Below, one piece after another: positions 38,473 through 49,983 of a stretch of 64,000 nt of DNA; the first letter of the stretch is position 1; every line of letters starts with the position of its first letter. The translations under genes and the position numbers were made by a program. Origin of the DNA: Sordaria brevicollis (Eukaryota; Ascomycota; Sordariomycetes; Sordariales; Sordariaceae); the NCBI GenBank assembly GCA_033439795.1, contig JAUTDP010000010.1, positions 992,001-1,056,000 of the forward strand. The letters are read 5' to 3'. The notes below the pieces were generated by a model. That model was not told where the DNA came from. It did not search any database and was given only the letters and a program-made list of their open reading frames with translations.

Positions 38473-38901
38473 TCAAAGCAGACCATCGGACTCTCCCTTC
38501 AGGCGTTCGACACGCTTCTGTTCCCAGTTGTCGAGGTCCTTCGCCGCCAGTCTCTGTATAGCTTATGTGTCAGCCGGGCTTGTATTTGACAAATAGTATA
38601 ACCCTTCTGGCCCAATCAAGTCCCAGGGCCAACTCACGTAATACTCCTCGCGAATGTCCACCTTGCGCCTCTTCTGACCCAAACCCAGCTCCTCTTCACG
38701 CGACACCTGTCGGACCTTCCGGTCGTACTTCTCGTAGCGGATAGCAGCGGCAGGGGTGAGGACGAAGGATCCGGCGACAACTACCGACATGAAGGGAAGG
38801 CCAAAGAGAAGGAATGGGTGCTTCTTCATCAATGCGCGGTACTTGGCGGCGAAGGTGTTGGTGTTCGCCTTGGAGGGGTACTTCTTGCTCGTAAACGACA
38901 T
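38473..38901 (-). CDS. cox16: Cytochrome c oxidase assembly protein COX16, mitochondrial
   Basis: Two exons on the minus strand: 38901-38638 and 38553-38473, giving 114 residues. The start is the methionine of MSFTSKKYPSKANTNTFAAK, a basic presequence-like N-terminus. It is followed by KHPFLLFGLPFMSVVVAGSF, the single inner-membrane helix, and the family hallmark IRYEKYDRKVRQVSREEELG with KRRKVDIREEYY. The second exon supplies the conserved C-terminal segment (RLAAKDLDNWEQKRVERLKG). COX16 is needed to assemble cytochrome c oxidase, in copper delivery to and stability of subunits Cox1/Cox2. A longer in-frame extension to 39012 is possible but lacks family similarity. A telobox-like element lies about 245 bp upstream. 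Confidence 0.95.
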
Positions 38902-41072
38902 TTTGCCGACGATATTTTCGCAGCTCCGTGATATGGGAAGTATATTCGGGATGTGATACAGTCGCGTAGAGTCGCCGGCGAGGTCGAGGTTTGAGGTTGG
39001 CGGAAACGTCACAATTCAACAAACATTCGATGTCAGAGTCGAAGCATTGACGGATCGATGGATGCGGCAACCGGAGCATGCAAAAGCTCAAGTGGGACCC
39101 AAATGCCAAGAAAACGTGGTTGCAGATGGAGATTTCGAGGAGGGTTAGGGTTTCCCCGATGACCCATGATGTCGACGACATGAGTTGTGAGCAAAGTAGA
39201 CAGTATTTTACCCCCAACTACTTTAACAAACCTACAGGTAAGATCTGAACTTCAGGCCCTGACATGTCAAGATCTCAATACACATTATTTGCAAAGGAAG
39301 AACTATAACGTGTCGGATGGGCGACCATGTGCAGGGCATAGGTTATCATGAGCGTCCATGAGCAAGTGACACTTGAAAGATTTAAATTCATGAAGCAGAA
39401 TAGGGGGCCGAGGAAGGCCTCATTTGTTTAAGGACACTCGAACTTATCTTCCTTGACGAGAAGGAACAGACAGCAATGCCATTAAATGGGTTTTCGATGA
39501 TGGTGATGCTCGAGCGCAACGACGAACCTCCACGAAGCGGACATCTAAAGTAGAAAACGAAAGGAAGAAACTCGGATTAAACAATTCCAAGTCATTGATG
39601 GGGCGAGGGAAGGATTGCAAACGTGAAAAATAAGATCGCAGTGTGACAGTACGTCGGACGGCGCTCCATCCATATCACCACTTCACGTCCATCCATCGTC
39701 CATCACCGACCATCAACACCTCAACAAACAAAAAGCCTCCCCAAAACACCGAACCCGCCCGCAAAAATGCAAAAATGTCATTCCCAGCATCTCCAGTAAA
39801 TTCTCTACTAAGCAAAAAGTGTAAAAAGCTCGGTCCTCCCAGGTAAGCTTGTAGAACGAACGGCAATGCCCCAGCTGCAGACGTACCAAAACCGCCACGC
39901 TAAGTTATTCATCAACGATAACCACTACGCCATTAGACCATTGCACAGGCCGCAGGGCTCCCCGTTGTGGTAGGAGGGTCAGGTAGCGGACCTTATAAGG
40001 TGCCTGTCACTTGTTGCCGGGTGCCTGGGCTGGTCCGGGCAGGTCTGGTAGGTGTGGAAGATGCGCGGGACGGGCAAGCGGGTGTTTGTCGTCTGATGTC
40101 TGCCATGGAGAGAGCAAATCGGGCTGTCGGCTGGGGAAGGTACGGTTCCAGGTTCCCTCGATAGGTAGTAGCAGGCGAAATTTCCAACTGAACCTTAGCA
40201 GGAGCGGCGGCAGACACCGAAAAGCATTGGAGCTTCAAAGTATCTGCTGGATGTAGCTCTAATACTGGAAACACGTAGTTCAAAAGATGTTGTTCGGGCC
40301 GAACTCCTCAGGAACCAGAATGCGTTACAATTCGAAGACTGAAAGATGGTGTTCTCTTCCCAGAGAGGATGGTGATAAAAAATGTTTACAGTCGAACTGA
40401 ACTGATTTGAGCCCGGTTACGGTGTGCTGGCAACTTGCATATTTCGAGTTTTCAGCCTTTTCAGATTCAGAGTTCCCAACGGCATGGCAGAGCCGCAGAG
40501 GCATAGAAACATGGGTAGTATGAATGGAATTCGGACACAAAACCTCTATGACGAACGCTGGTATCGTGAACTGATAACTTAGGAAAATTTCTCGGAAACC
40601 TTCGACCAGGCATATTTGGACAAGTGAGACACTATAGAAGTCCGACACGTTATATATTCCCATCTGCCTCTCTGAGTAAAGACTCAGGGCTACCAATCCA
40701 CGTCTAATACTGTGGCGTTCCTGAATGTCTTTGACATCGACCAAAAAGGCTATCTGTTGCTTCGGAAGCCGAGAGTTCTGGACGATTAAGTTGATGAGCT
40801 GCAATATAGCACAGGGTGAGAATTTACGCTCACACCTACATATTCGTTTCGGACAAGACTATCCTCCGGCTAAATTGGATAAATAGACCACGTTCAGCTG
40901 CGAGGTTTGACAAGTCAATAGTTCAAAGTTCAAGCACATAAAAAGCGAGTGTCTGGCTCACGAACTAAACGATCCATCCGCATCTTTTCTGCTCAGTCTT
41001 GACAAAGAGACACCATCTCACCTCTCATCAAGTAGTCAATACCGCTTACCTAGGAATTATAACACCGACAAG
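38902..41072. other. Intergenic region between divergent COX16 and alpha/beta hydrolase genes
   Basis: About 2.2 kb with promoters for both neighbours and no supportable gene. A TATA-like ATAAAAAG at about 40938 lies some 135 bp before the hydrolase start. Confidence 0.45.
39142..39153 (-). promoter_or_regulatory. Telobox-like element upstream of COX16
   Basis: GGGTTAGGGTTT on the plus strand, or AAACCCTAACCC on the coding strand, about 245 bp upstream of the COX16 start. It is an exact AACCCTAA-type box. A regulatory role is inferred from similar boxes at other housekeeping genes in this window. Confidence 0.5.
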
Positions 41073-42212
41073 ATGGATTCCCTCTTCCTCAAGACTGCTC
41101 CTCCCTTGGATCCAGCATGGCTCGCCTTCGAAGAAGTATCCGGCATGAACAATCCGCGTCCGGAGCTTCCCATAGCCGAGCATCAAGTGGCCTACGCAGC
41201 AGAATGTCGTTCAATAAATGCCAAGATGCTGGCGCCCGGAGCTCGGGACCATCACCTCTCCTTGAACGTGACCAGAACCAAATTCACTGTTCCCTCAACA
41301 AACACACCGTTTGGCGACGAAGCAAGTCGTTTCCGACTCCCAGTAATACGCTACGAGCATGCTCCTGCTTCCTCTGAGACAGACAGCACCGCAAATCCAG
41401 CGCAAGCTCAAGACCAACCAGAAGTTACGGTCCTCTACATCCACGGCGGCGGCCTATACGTCGGCGAAGCCGACAGCGAAGAACTCTCCTGTCTTCGGAT
41501 TCTGAAGGCGTCTACCCCCAGTACCAACCACACCAACAACATCACTGATGTTCAGATTCCCATGATCAAGCAAGTCTACTCCCTCACCTACCGACTCATG
41601 CCCACTTACTCCGCCCAAGACAGTCTATCCGACTGTCTATCCGTTCTCAACTTCATCCTCCTCGAACAGCAACAGCGCGGAGGAGCCAGCGACAGCAGAA
41701 AGTACAACCATAAAATCATCCTAGCAGGAAGTTCCTCCGGCGGACAACTAGCCGCCCTCGTCTCGCAGCACCCCACGGTCCTTGGCAAAATTAATGGCGT
41801 CCTCCTCCGCTGTCCCGTGACCAGCGACGCCTTCGGTGGTCTGGACCCTTATGTGCCATTGCGTTTCCAACATTTGCACACCAGTGCCTGGGAACCATCC
41901 TTTTGGAATTCGCTGTTGGGCCAGATGAAGAGGGCGGTGCCAAGGGATGGACTGGAGAGGATGCCGCTTGAGGCGGACGAGGAAACGCTGAAGAGACTGC
42001 CCAGGACGTGGATCCAGCTGTGCACAAACGACAGTCTGTATTCGGATGGGTTGTGCTATGCCAAGGCGTTGGAAGAAGTCGGGGTCGAGGTGAAGGTCGA
42101 TGTGGTGAAGGGGTGGCCGCATACGTTTTGGTTGAAGGCGCCGGAGCTGGAAAGGGCGTTGGAGGCGGAGGAGGAGATGGTGAAGGGGCTTGTTTGGTTG
42201 CTTGCTGAATAG
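41073..42212 (+). CDS. Alpha/beta hydrolase of the hormone-sensitive-lipase (arylacetamide deacetylase-like) family
   Basis: Single exon, 379 residues, ATG in good context. Family features in order are the oxyanion-hole motif HGGG (about residues 124-127) in VLYIHGGGLYVGEAD and YRLMP of the HSL family. The nucleophile elbow GSSSGG has the catalytic Ser at about 221. The acid Asp is about 320 (CTNDSLYSDG) and the His about 350 (GWPHTFW). The full triad is therefore present. It likely hydrolyses small carboxyl esters such as acetyl or short acyl esters; the natural substrate is unknown. There is no signal peptide, so it is probably cytosolic. No biosynthetic cluster surrounds it. It interrupts the minus-strand housekeeping block, and its 3' end lies 253 bp from that of ATP synthase d. 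Confidence 0.9.
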   Translation: MDSLFLKTAPPLDPAWLAFEEVSGMNNPRPELPIAEHQVAYAAECRSINAKMLAPGARDHHLSLNVTRTKFTVPSTNTPFGDEASRFRLPVIRYEHAPASSETDSTANPAQAQDQPEVTVLYIHGGGLYVGEADSEELSCLRILKASTPSTNHTNNITDVQIPMIKQVYSLTYRLMPTYSAQDSLSDCLSVLNFILLEQQQRGGASDSRKYNHKIILAGSSSGGQLAALVSQHPTVLGKINGVLLRCPVTSDAFGGLDPYVPLRFQHLHTSAWEPSFWNSLLGQMKRAVPRDGLERMPLEADEETLKRLPRTWIQLCTNDSLYSDGLCYAKALEEVGVEVKVDVVKGWPHTFWLKAPELERALEAEEEMVKGLVWLLAE

Positions 42213-42465
42213 GGAAAGGGGCAGGGGGGTAAGGAGGGTGAAGCAAGTCCATAGAGATCCGAGATGTAAGTGAATGAATGAGCTAGCTGCGTCATGAATG
42301 TGAGTGGTAACATGAAAAAATCTCGTGAAAAGCATTTGTCATGACTGTGACATCTCGCGAGAGATAGAGGATGCGATTAATCCGTGGTTCCTTGGCGCAT
42401 TCCTGCTATCTACAATGCTAGAGTACATAAACAAAAGGATGCGTTGACTGGGGGGTCGTAGCCAT

Positions 42466-43334
42466 TTATAGCACGGAGAGATCGCCGAAACGCTCCTGTT
42501 GTCGTAGTCAGTATGTGCATCTTCCACCACCACTATCCAATCCCAGTGTCTGGAAATAGCAAACATACCTTGTAGCCAGGAACGGACCAGCGGCCCTTGG
42601 AGACGAGGGAAGAGGTCTTCTCGTCGATGGAAGGCTCGGCAGCGGCAACCTCGTCCTGTTCGCAAACTCGATGATCAGCATCATGGCCCAGTCCCAGCAT
42701 TCCATGCAGCAGCGCCCTCGTTGTTGGTGTCCTCGTCCATTGTCTAGACGCCCAGAACATACCACAGTAAGCTCGTCGAAGGGACGGGCAGTCTCGATGT
42801 TCTTGAGGGTCTTCTCGAGATCCTTGAGCTCAAGGTCGACCTTGGTCTTGGTGGCCTCGGCGTTCTTGATGGCCTCAACCTCGAAGGCCTCGATGGCCTT
42901 GAGCTGGCGGTTCACGTCATAGGTGGCGGGCTTGAAGGAGGTGAAGCGCTTCTCGATCTCGTTGACGATGGCCTGGTTCTTGAGGACGCTGCGGTAGGCG
43001 GCGAAGTCGACGGTGGTGGGGAGCTCAGAGAGCTGCTGGAGCTTGCGGCGGGCGTCGTCGTTGCGCTTCTTGAAAGCCTGGAGGCTGGCCGCGGTCTGGC
43101 CACGGAGGCCGAGCGAGGTGGTGATCTTGGCCCAGTCGACCTTGAGAGCTGCGTTCCGCTGTTTTTCGAGGACAGACAAAATTAGCTCAGGTTCTTTGCA
43201 GCATGATGACGACCCAAGGCGACAAGAGCTTCGACGGCGCAATTGACAGGCCACGAAAATGAGTCATCCGTGAATAGCAAAACGGTCGCACGGCCATAAT
43301 TCCTCCACTAGCGAATTGCACTTACTGCGGCCAT
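42466..43334 (-). CDS. atp7: Mitochondrial F1Fo ATP synthase subunit d
   Basis: Four exons on the minus strand: 43334-43326, 43158-42763, 42655-42569 and 42495-42466, giving 173 residues, the usual length for fungal subunit d. Exon 1 holds only three codons (MAA) before a consensus GTAAG donor. Joining it to exon 2 gives the family start [15 protein letters not shown]. Further family features are [23 protein letters not shown], the helical middle ([18 protein letters not shown]) and the C-terminal [18 protein letters not shown]. Subunit d (Atp7) is part of the peripheral stalk that holds the F1 head against rotation. The gene is convergent with the hydrolase. No telobox is visible upstream. 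Confidence 0.95.
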
Positions 43335-44050
43335 TTTTGCGGTGGTTCTGAGGTGGTCAGGGAGTGGAGGTCAATCGCTGCCAGTGTCGTTGCTTGCACT
43401 CGGCAAAGTTGAAGCAGGCCTGTGAGCCGCCCGGGCGATCGCGAATCCACATCACGTGACACCGGGAGAATCGGGGTCAAGTATACATGTTGTTGACGAT
43501 TTCCATCTGAACCAAAACACCAGGTTCAGAAAAAGTCAATTTGGAAATCACCTTTGTCTAATTGCTTGCTAGTGTCAAGTTCTGCGGGACATAAGGCAAT
43601 TGCGCACAGGAGACCAGGTTTCGGTGCGTAGTCAGTAGTTCATCCAGCGGGATGTACCGGAACATCTCAATATCAAAGCCAAGCACATGGGGGCTCTTTT
43701 CACAATGTTCCTCAAGAACAACATCTCGGCCAAAGCTGGAGTCAGAACTCGCGACAAATCATGAAGACAAGTGTGTACAGATACGGAACGAGGCGAGTCG
43801 GCTTTGACTTCTACGGACCTATGCCTCCAGGTACACGTTAAGGCTTCCTTTGCCTCCATCTGTCGAGGAGTATGGCAGCTGGCCTGAACTCAATGACACA
43901 GATATGGACTCCATGTATGTCGTGCAAAGTTGTCGAGGAAGAGAATCACATACGGCATAGCAACGAACGGAACGGGACATGGTGGTGGTAGTGATGTTGC
44001 TCGGCAAGAGGTATATTTTTCAAAGTCAATCAACGGCTCCTAACGACAGC
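43335..44050. other. Intergenic region between ATP synthase d and NAC alpha
   Basis: About 0.7 kb. It holds the promoter of the subunit d gene and the 3' UTR of NAC alpha. No gene is supported. Confidence 0.5.
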
Positions 44051-44879
44051 TTAGATGCTCAACGCCATGATGGAGTTGACAATATCGTTGTCGTTCTCTT
44101 TGAGAGCCTTGATGGCCTTCTTGCGGGAGACGTTGGCCTGGGTCATGACAAGCTCAATGTCCTTGTCCTCGATACCCTCGGCGTCGACCTCCTCACCATC
44201 ATCCTCCTCCTCTTCCTCCTCCTTGGGCTTGCCAGCCTCCTCGTGCTCGTGGCTGTGGCCGGCGTGGTCGTGCTCAGCAGACTGGCTGGCGAGCTGCTGG
44301 GCAGCGGCAGCCTGGGCGGAGGCGTTAAGGTCCTCAATCTTGGCCTCACCGAAGACGCTGTGCTGGGAGTTAGTATGTCTGTCCAGCGAGGTACTGGGGG
44401 AAGCTCCACGACGGGAGCTGGTGGGCGAGCTCACATGTAGGTGTTGCTGTTGGGGCTCTTGTAAACCTCGGGGTTGTTGATGACGAAGAGGATCTGGTCG
44501 TCTTTGTTAGCTGTGGCAGTTCCCCACCAAAAAGGGAGCTCCAAGCTTCCGCCTCGAAACAAAGCTGTCCAATCGCGGGGCTGCCCGTGATGGCAGCAGT
44601 GTTTCGACAGCGGTCGCTTTTCCCATGTTCCCAACTCACGTTCTTGGGGCGGCGGAGAGTGACGCGGGTGATGCCGGGCACGCGCTGGAGGTGCAGCTTC
44701 TCGATGGCCTTGCGAGCCTTCTTCTCGTTGCGGGAGTGGATCACGGCCTGGGAGCCAGCGGGAAGGCTGGAGTCACCAGCCTCGATGTCGGACTCGTCAT
44801 CGCTGGAGTTGTCGAGATCCTCGACCTGGGTCTTCTTGACCTCCTCCTCGGGAAGCTCCTCAACTCTGGGATCGGCCAT
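44051..44879 (-). CDS. egd2: Nascent polypeptide-associated complex subunit alpha
   Basis: Three exons on the minus strand: 44879-44640, 44493-44435 and 44357-44051, giving 201 residues. An acidic N-terminus (about residues 1-45) precedes the NAC domain. The domain runs from [17 protein letters not shown] through [11 protein letters not shown], joined by splicing to [19 protein letters not shown] and then [11 protein letters not shown] His/Glu-rich linker ([13 protein letters not shown], then a run of Glu) leads to the C-terminal UBA domain ([20 protein letters not shown]). With the beta subunit it forms the NAC heterodimer on ribosomes, shielding nascent chains and guarding SRP and mitochondrial targeting. 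Nearby eL14 is also ribosome-linked. A telobox-like GTTAGGGTTAC lies about 395 bp upstream. Confidence 0.96.
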
Positions 44880-46353
44880 TTTGATAGCTAGTTGTGGATT
44901 GACTGGTCAGCTTCTTTAGCCCCGCACACAACCGCACACACACACACAACGTTGCCAATTGCGTCCTCTTTCGCACTCGTCCCGAGCTGCAAAAAAATGG
45001 CATTATCGTGCCTGGGCGACGGCCCCGAGCATAGGGCGTGTACCACGAGTGTGCATCTTCTCGTCGTACTCACATTGTTGAGAAAATACCGCTAAAGTGT
45101 GATATGCGGGGTTGTGAAGGGGTCGCAAGGCGTGGTGGGAAGAAAAAGTTCGGGATCCAAAATTCACCAAAAGTGCGTGCACGCCTTGGCCCCGGTGTGT
45201 GATCGCTCCCCCGAGCACTGCAGCCACTGCCCAGCTTGCCCAAATCCCTCCTTTGGTCGATATTCCCCGGTAACCCTAACTATCCTGTTAGGCCAATTTC
45301 TTTCCAACTGGATTGTGGAGCCTCATATGCGCATAATGAGGACCTTGATGAAAACGGTCCACATTGATGTTCGACGACATTGTCCTCAAGTTGTTTTAAC
45401 ATGGAAATGATTCATAAACTATAGCGTCATGTGCATTCGTTTCGTAGCTCTTTTTTGATCTGGTGCTTCAAGATTAACTGTCATGGACCACGACCCATTT
45501 GGGCCATGCCAGCTCTGCACTTACGAAGCGCAACCCGTCTTTACATTCTCGTCTTGGCAGGGGCCATCAACAGTGAGGTCATCTTCAAGATCAGCTCACA
45601 GGGTAGAGTGTTGTTCAACTTGGATTGCTTGCACTGTCACGACGCATTCACCAGTCTTGCACATTGTCAAAGGTCGCCCGTGTTTGATGGGCTTGTACAG
45701 CAACTCTGTCTTAAGGCATCTCGTGATCTTGATTCGTCATAAACATCGGACGTGGAAGATCGATGTTGAAGTGGTACTACTCAGATCTTATTGCTTTCTT
45801 CAAGTCTATGTGGATGCCAGAACGTCAACATGCTGCTTCACATCCGGACGGCATGCCACAACAGAGTCCAGCCCGAGAGAACCAAACCGTGACCATGGGA
45901 GTTGTCATATCCGTTGCCTGTCCATGCCATCCGTTTCTGCTGTCCCGAACAACCCATCCAAACCGCACCGAAGCGTAGTCACCCAATGCCATCACTTCAC
46001 ACCAGATCCCGAGTCACCGGAGCAATGGTCACAATCTGATCTTCCCTGTCTGGGGCACGGGAATTGTTCATCACAGCTTGCTTTGATTGATTCCAGCACC
46101 TCAGATAAACCGCAGAAATGGTGGTTGTTGGGGGGTATAGACCTTGGGGTCATTTTTGGCTTAATTCGCAATTTCCCTATGACGCCGCGAGCCACCCTGA
46201 TGATGTGACAAAAGAGGTCTTCCGAGAGCGACGCAGAGAGGTATCCCAGCAACCCTGATGCTGATGTTGTTCATGCAGACCGTTTCGAAAAACCCTCCAC
46301 CCAAGAACCATGCCGACCAAACGCTCCCAAATCTCTAATCGTCCCGAAATCGT
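44880..46353. other. Intergenic region between NAC alpha and eL14
   Basis: About 1.5 kb. It carries the NAC alpha promoter on the left and eL14 3' sequence on the right. A 241-codon plus-strand frame (45483-46208) runs through it without introns. Its Ser/Cys/His-rich sequence shows no domain, and there is no clear promoter or start context, so it is not called. Confidence 0.45.
45270..45280 (-). promoter_or_regulatory. Telobox-like element upstream of NAC alpha
   Basis: GTAACCCTAAC on the plus strand, about 395 bp upstream of the NAC alpha start. It is a near-match to the telomere-repeat box seen near COX16 and ATP synthase g. Function is inferred. Confidence 0.4.
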
Positions 46354-46876
46354 TTAAGCAGAGGCCTTGATCTTGGCGAGAGCCTTGCGCTCCTCGAAGC
46401 GGCGCTGCTTCTTGAGGCGCATAACCTTGAAGCGGTCGAAGTCGGTGAGGGCCTTGCGGCGCTCCTGCTGGAGGGACTTCTTGGCCCAGTTGCTCTCCTT
46501 CCACTTGGCATCGATGCCAGCGGCCTCCCAGGCCTTCTTGACGGCACCAGTGCGGGCACCACGGGGAAGCTTCTCAATGACGAGGGGGGTGAGAAGGGTC
46601 TTGGAGAGGGAGACGACGCCACGGGGGGAGGCGAGCTTGGAGTCGGACGAGGGGCCATCGACAAGGACCTGTGTATCGCGAAAAAAATGATCGTTTAGTT
46701 TCCTGTTCCTCGCGTGTCTTTCTCAATCAAATCGGTGGTTTCCATGCTCGGTTCAAACATACGCGCTTGTGGTCGACGATCTCGACGATGGTCGCGAGGC
46801 TGCCGCCCTCGAGCTTGAGGACACGGCCAACCTCAACGAGGCGCCAGGCGCTGGAACCGATCTGGATATCCGCCAT
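46354..46876 (-). CDS. rpl14: 60S ribosomal protein eL14
   Basis: Two exons on the minus strand: 46876-46763 and 46668-46354, giving 142 residues. Exon 1 encodes the KOW-type beta-barrel start (WRLVEVGRVLKLEGG and LATIVEIVDHKR). Exon 2 continues VLVDGPSSD and carries the basic helical tail (WKESNWAKKSLQQERRKALT and FKVMRLKKQRRFEERKA). It is a component of the large cytosolic ribosomal subunit. The intron after 38 codons is early, as in many fungal ribosomal protein genes. The gene lies next to NAC alpha on the same strand. Confidence 0.97.
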
Positions 46877-48510
46877 TTTTCTTGTCGGTCTGAGTTGAGG
46901 ATTGCTGGGTCAGCGACAAATCGGAAATCGGGGGAAAAGTGCGGATTGTCGCAAATTTCAGGAGGAAGCCAAAAAGGCCGTGGGATATGCTAGAGGCTAG
47001 GGGCGGGTTCGATATGCGTACCTTTGATGCTGGTTACGAGGCCGTCAAAGAGTCCAAGTCATCCACCTTGCATCGATATCCAGACCAATTTTTGTGTGCG
47101 CTCCGGTAATTGGCAGGGCTAGGCGAAAAGTTACGGCCACAATTTTTTCCGCCTCCGTGGCTTAGCTCGCAAGGTGCCTGGCGCCAGGGTGTCAGCCACA
47201 ACTAGCGCGGGGTTATCCTGGCAGATGCCTGAAAGTGGGTCTTATCGATAACGGGCAGCCACTGCAGTGGAAATTATCGCGGCCTCGACCTTCACCTTCC
47301 GTCATCAACATCGTTAAATCGAAGTCTCGACGCAACCTTGAGCATCTTTGAGTAAAGCGAAGTGCAACACCAACAACGTTCTTCGCAAATAAACTTCTCA
47401 ACCGATTGACTCTGATCATCACTCATTCACCGCTTGGTCACCCTGGGCCATGCTTTTATCATGCTAACATCCCTTCCTTTTTATATGGCAAGAGGGTAGC
47501 CCGGGACGTTCACAATCGTGAGTCTTGTCGGGCATCGACTGGTAGTGCGGAGCCCGAAGTCAGCAATTTCATGTGAGGATTTGCTTGTTGCACCCCGGGC
47601 ACATTGTAAGTGACACAACTTCTATACCCCACGATTTCAGACATCTTTCTGGCCTTCTCTGGTACAGCGCCAGTTCAAGACTTTATACGACGGACAAGGC
47701 TGATTTACGAGCGTGATGCCCTTCATTTGAAGGTTGGCCAAATCTCCAACGTATCAGTCCATTTTCTTCTCGCCCTTGATGTTCCAGGGCCTCAAAGTGA
47801 ACGAAGAGTCTTGGGCGTTACAATTTGCAACTGCTTAAAGAACTAGCTGAAGTTGAACACCACCGCATGACATAGCATGTGAATGGGACGAATTCAGTTT
47901 CACGGATAATTACCGAAGGTTGGATTGTGGCTGGTTAACTCGACATTAAGCTTTTTAACGGATCCACTGCACTAACGGGCGCCATGATCCCTTTTCACGA
48001 ACGACGGATGAACGAAATCATGTGCATCGGATGTCAAAGTCATGGTGCCATCATAGCCATCGTATCTGAGAATCTGTCCACGGTTCCCAATCACTTCTCA
48101 CGCAAGTACCCATCCGAGTGATTGATACCCGACACCGCCAACCCATTTTCCCAGGACAACCACGAGGAGAAGTGGTTGGTGAAAGAACACCTGCCTGTTC
48201 TGTGACTTTGACAGCACGGCTCTTGGGATCTGCGGAAGCATCATCACCCCCACCCTTGATAGCTCAACGTGGGGAACGTACGAGATGTTTGTTTCAACCA
48301 GTTGTCGGGCCGAACAACCTTGCTTTTATACACCTTGACCCTCCAGGTGTTATGCCACCTTTTACTCCATTTCTCAACTCTTTATTGCTTTCTCCATTCG
48401 AGGCCACCAACATACGAAACAAGCCTGGCAGGAGACCTTGTTGACGCCCTGCTCTGCCACTCATCACAAAACGCCATTGCGCACATCACTGCACAGACAG
48501 CGCAATCATC
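46877..48510. other. Intergenic region between divergent eL14 and GNAT genes
   Basis: About 1.6 kb with the eL14 promoter at the left and the acetyltransferase promoter and leader at the right. No gene is supported; frames under about 110 codons have no features. Confidence 0.5.
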
Positions 48511-49626
48511 ATGGCACAACCACTGGCCATCACGGCAGCCGACACCGAGTTTTGTGAGGCAACAACAGAACAGCGAGAGCTGGCATGGAAGCTCAACGGT
48601 GCTGCCTGGGCGCGGCCCATGTCCATTGAAACCTACGTTGCGCGAGAAACCCACCTTTCGGAACAGGAGCTTACCAAGGACGGGGGTTGCAAGTACTGGG
48701 TGTTGCACCTGAAGGGATACCCACGGCAGATTATTGCGAGCTGCGAAACCATTAGGAAGAAGGTCCTGATCTCGGAGAACGGCGTTTCGAGGGAGGGCTA
48801 CGGCTACGGCATTGCCAGTGTGTATACCAACCCAGACTACCGCCGCCAGGGCATGGCCGCAACCTTGCTCCGCCACGTGCAAAAGGCCATGGATCAGGAC
48901 AGCGACCTCAGCGTCTTGTACAGTGATATTGGCCGGCAGTACTATTCGAACCTGGGATGGCATGTGTTCCCAAGCGAACAAGTCACCCTAACCTATATCC
49001 CGCCTGCCGCGACTAGTGGCAGCGAGACACCCACCCTCCAGCACACCCAGCCCGACAGTATACGATACTTGCGCCTCGAGGAACTACGCACTCTGTGTGA
49101 GGTGGACGAGCTTCACCTCAGCGCACGCTTCGATCGGATTCCAGCCGACGGGGCAAGCCATGTCGCTTTCTTGCCCACCTTTGCCCAGATGTCGTGGCAG
49201 GTAGCCCGAGCCGAGTTCGTTGCTGGAAAGCTGTTGAATGGGAAGGCCCCAGAGAACGTGGGAGCCATTACCAGTAACGGACGAGCATGGATCTATTGGG
49301 ACCATTACTGGAAGTATAAGAAGCTCAAGGTTCTAAAGATTGTCACCGTGCTGGAATCAACATTGGAACAGCGCATTCATGACATCAGGGTCCTTGTGGA
49401 AGCCGCACTAGTTGAAGGCACCACGTGGGGTCTGGAGACCGTGTTGCTATGGAACCCGGATGAGGAGACGGCGATGGGCTGCAAGGCTGTGGGTGATGTG
49501 CACCCCCATGATATCGATGTCGTTTTCGATGAGAGGATTGATGATAGTATCCCGTCGTTGCGGTGGGCTGGCGGCAAGCTTAAGGAGATCGTGTGGGAAG
49601 ACAACTATTACTATTGCTGGTGCTGA
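48511..49626 (+). CDS. GNAT-family N-acetyltransferase, LYC1-like
   Basis: Single exon, 371 residues. The acetyl-CoA binding core is GYGYGIASVYTNPDYRRQGM followed by AATLLRHVQKAM (about residues 95-130), with the R/Q-x-x-G-x-A motif as RRQGMA. The next block, LSVLYSDIGRQYYSNLGWHV, is the GNAT beta5-alpha4 region. The N-terminal segment (TEQRELAWKLNGAAWARPM) and the long C-terminal half match the architecture of fungal LYC1-type proteins; the Yarrowia founder acetylates lysine in catabolism. Whether this protein acts on free lysine is inference. There is no targeting signal. A 30-nt poly-T tract lies about 330 bp downstream. Confidence 0.88.
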   Translation: MAQPLAITAADTEFCEATTEQRELAWKLNGAAWARPMSIETYVARETHLSEQELTKDGGCKYWVLHLKGYPRQIIASCETIRKKVLISENGVSREGYGYGIASVYTNPDYRRQGMAATLLRHVQKAMDQDSDLSVLYSDIGRQYYSNLGWHVFPSEQVTLTYIPPAATSGSETPTLQHTQPDSIRYLRLEELRTLCEVDELHLSARFDRIPADGASHVAFLPTFAQMSWQVARAEFVAGKLLNGKAPENVGAITSNGRAWIYWDHYWKYKKLKVLKIVTVLESTLEQRIHDIRVLVEAALVEGTTWGLETVLLWNPDEETAMGCKAVGDVHPHDIDVVFDERIDDSIPSLRWAGGKLKEIVWEDNYYYCWC

Positions 49627-49949
49627 AGCTGGCTCGCTTGATTATCCATGGACGCTGCTCCTTCATTCTACTTTTTTTCAATCAGCTATGGATTAGATAT
49701 GGTGGGCTTGGATATAGCAGCACCAGCATAACCTAGATGTTAGAAGAGTGAATGGTTTAGATTACACCCCGGTCCGATAGAAAATCAGGTGTTGAACAGG
49801 GTGGCAGACAACGAGTCCTCAGGGGAGCTGAGTAAAGACTTTTAGCTTGGAGCTTGATTCCAGATGTGGAAGTGAAGGAAGACTGAAAAGTACCAATCGC
49901 TGTGCTCCTGATTCCGATGCAAAGTGATGTGCTTCTGAAGACTTCAATG

Positions 49950-49952
<3 letters not shown>

Positions 49953-49982
<30 letters not shown>
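49953..49982. repeat. Poly-T tract, 30 nt
   Basis: An uninterrupted run of 30 T between the GNAT gene and the phosphodiesterase gene. No flanking duplication was found. Confidence 0.95.

Positions 49983-49983
<1 letters not shown>

Noticed and set aside
38638..39217. Upstream extension of COX16 and an alternative 173-codon frame
   Set aside because: The conserved COX16 start is at 38901. The upstream part has no family similarity and overlaps the promoter with its telobox.
45483..46208. 241-codon plus-strand open frame between NAC alpha and eL14
   Set aside because: It is rich in Cys, His and Ser without patterned motifs, its downstream part overlaps other open frames, and no promoter or leader signal is visible. 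It could be an orphan gene, but this is unsupported.
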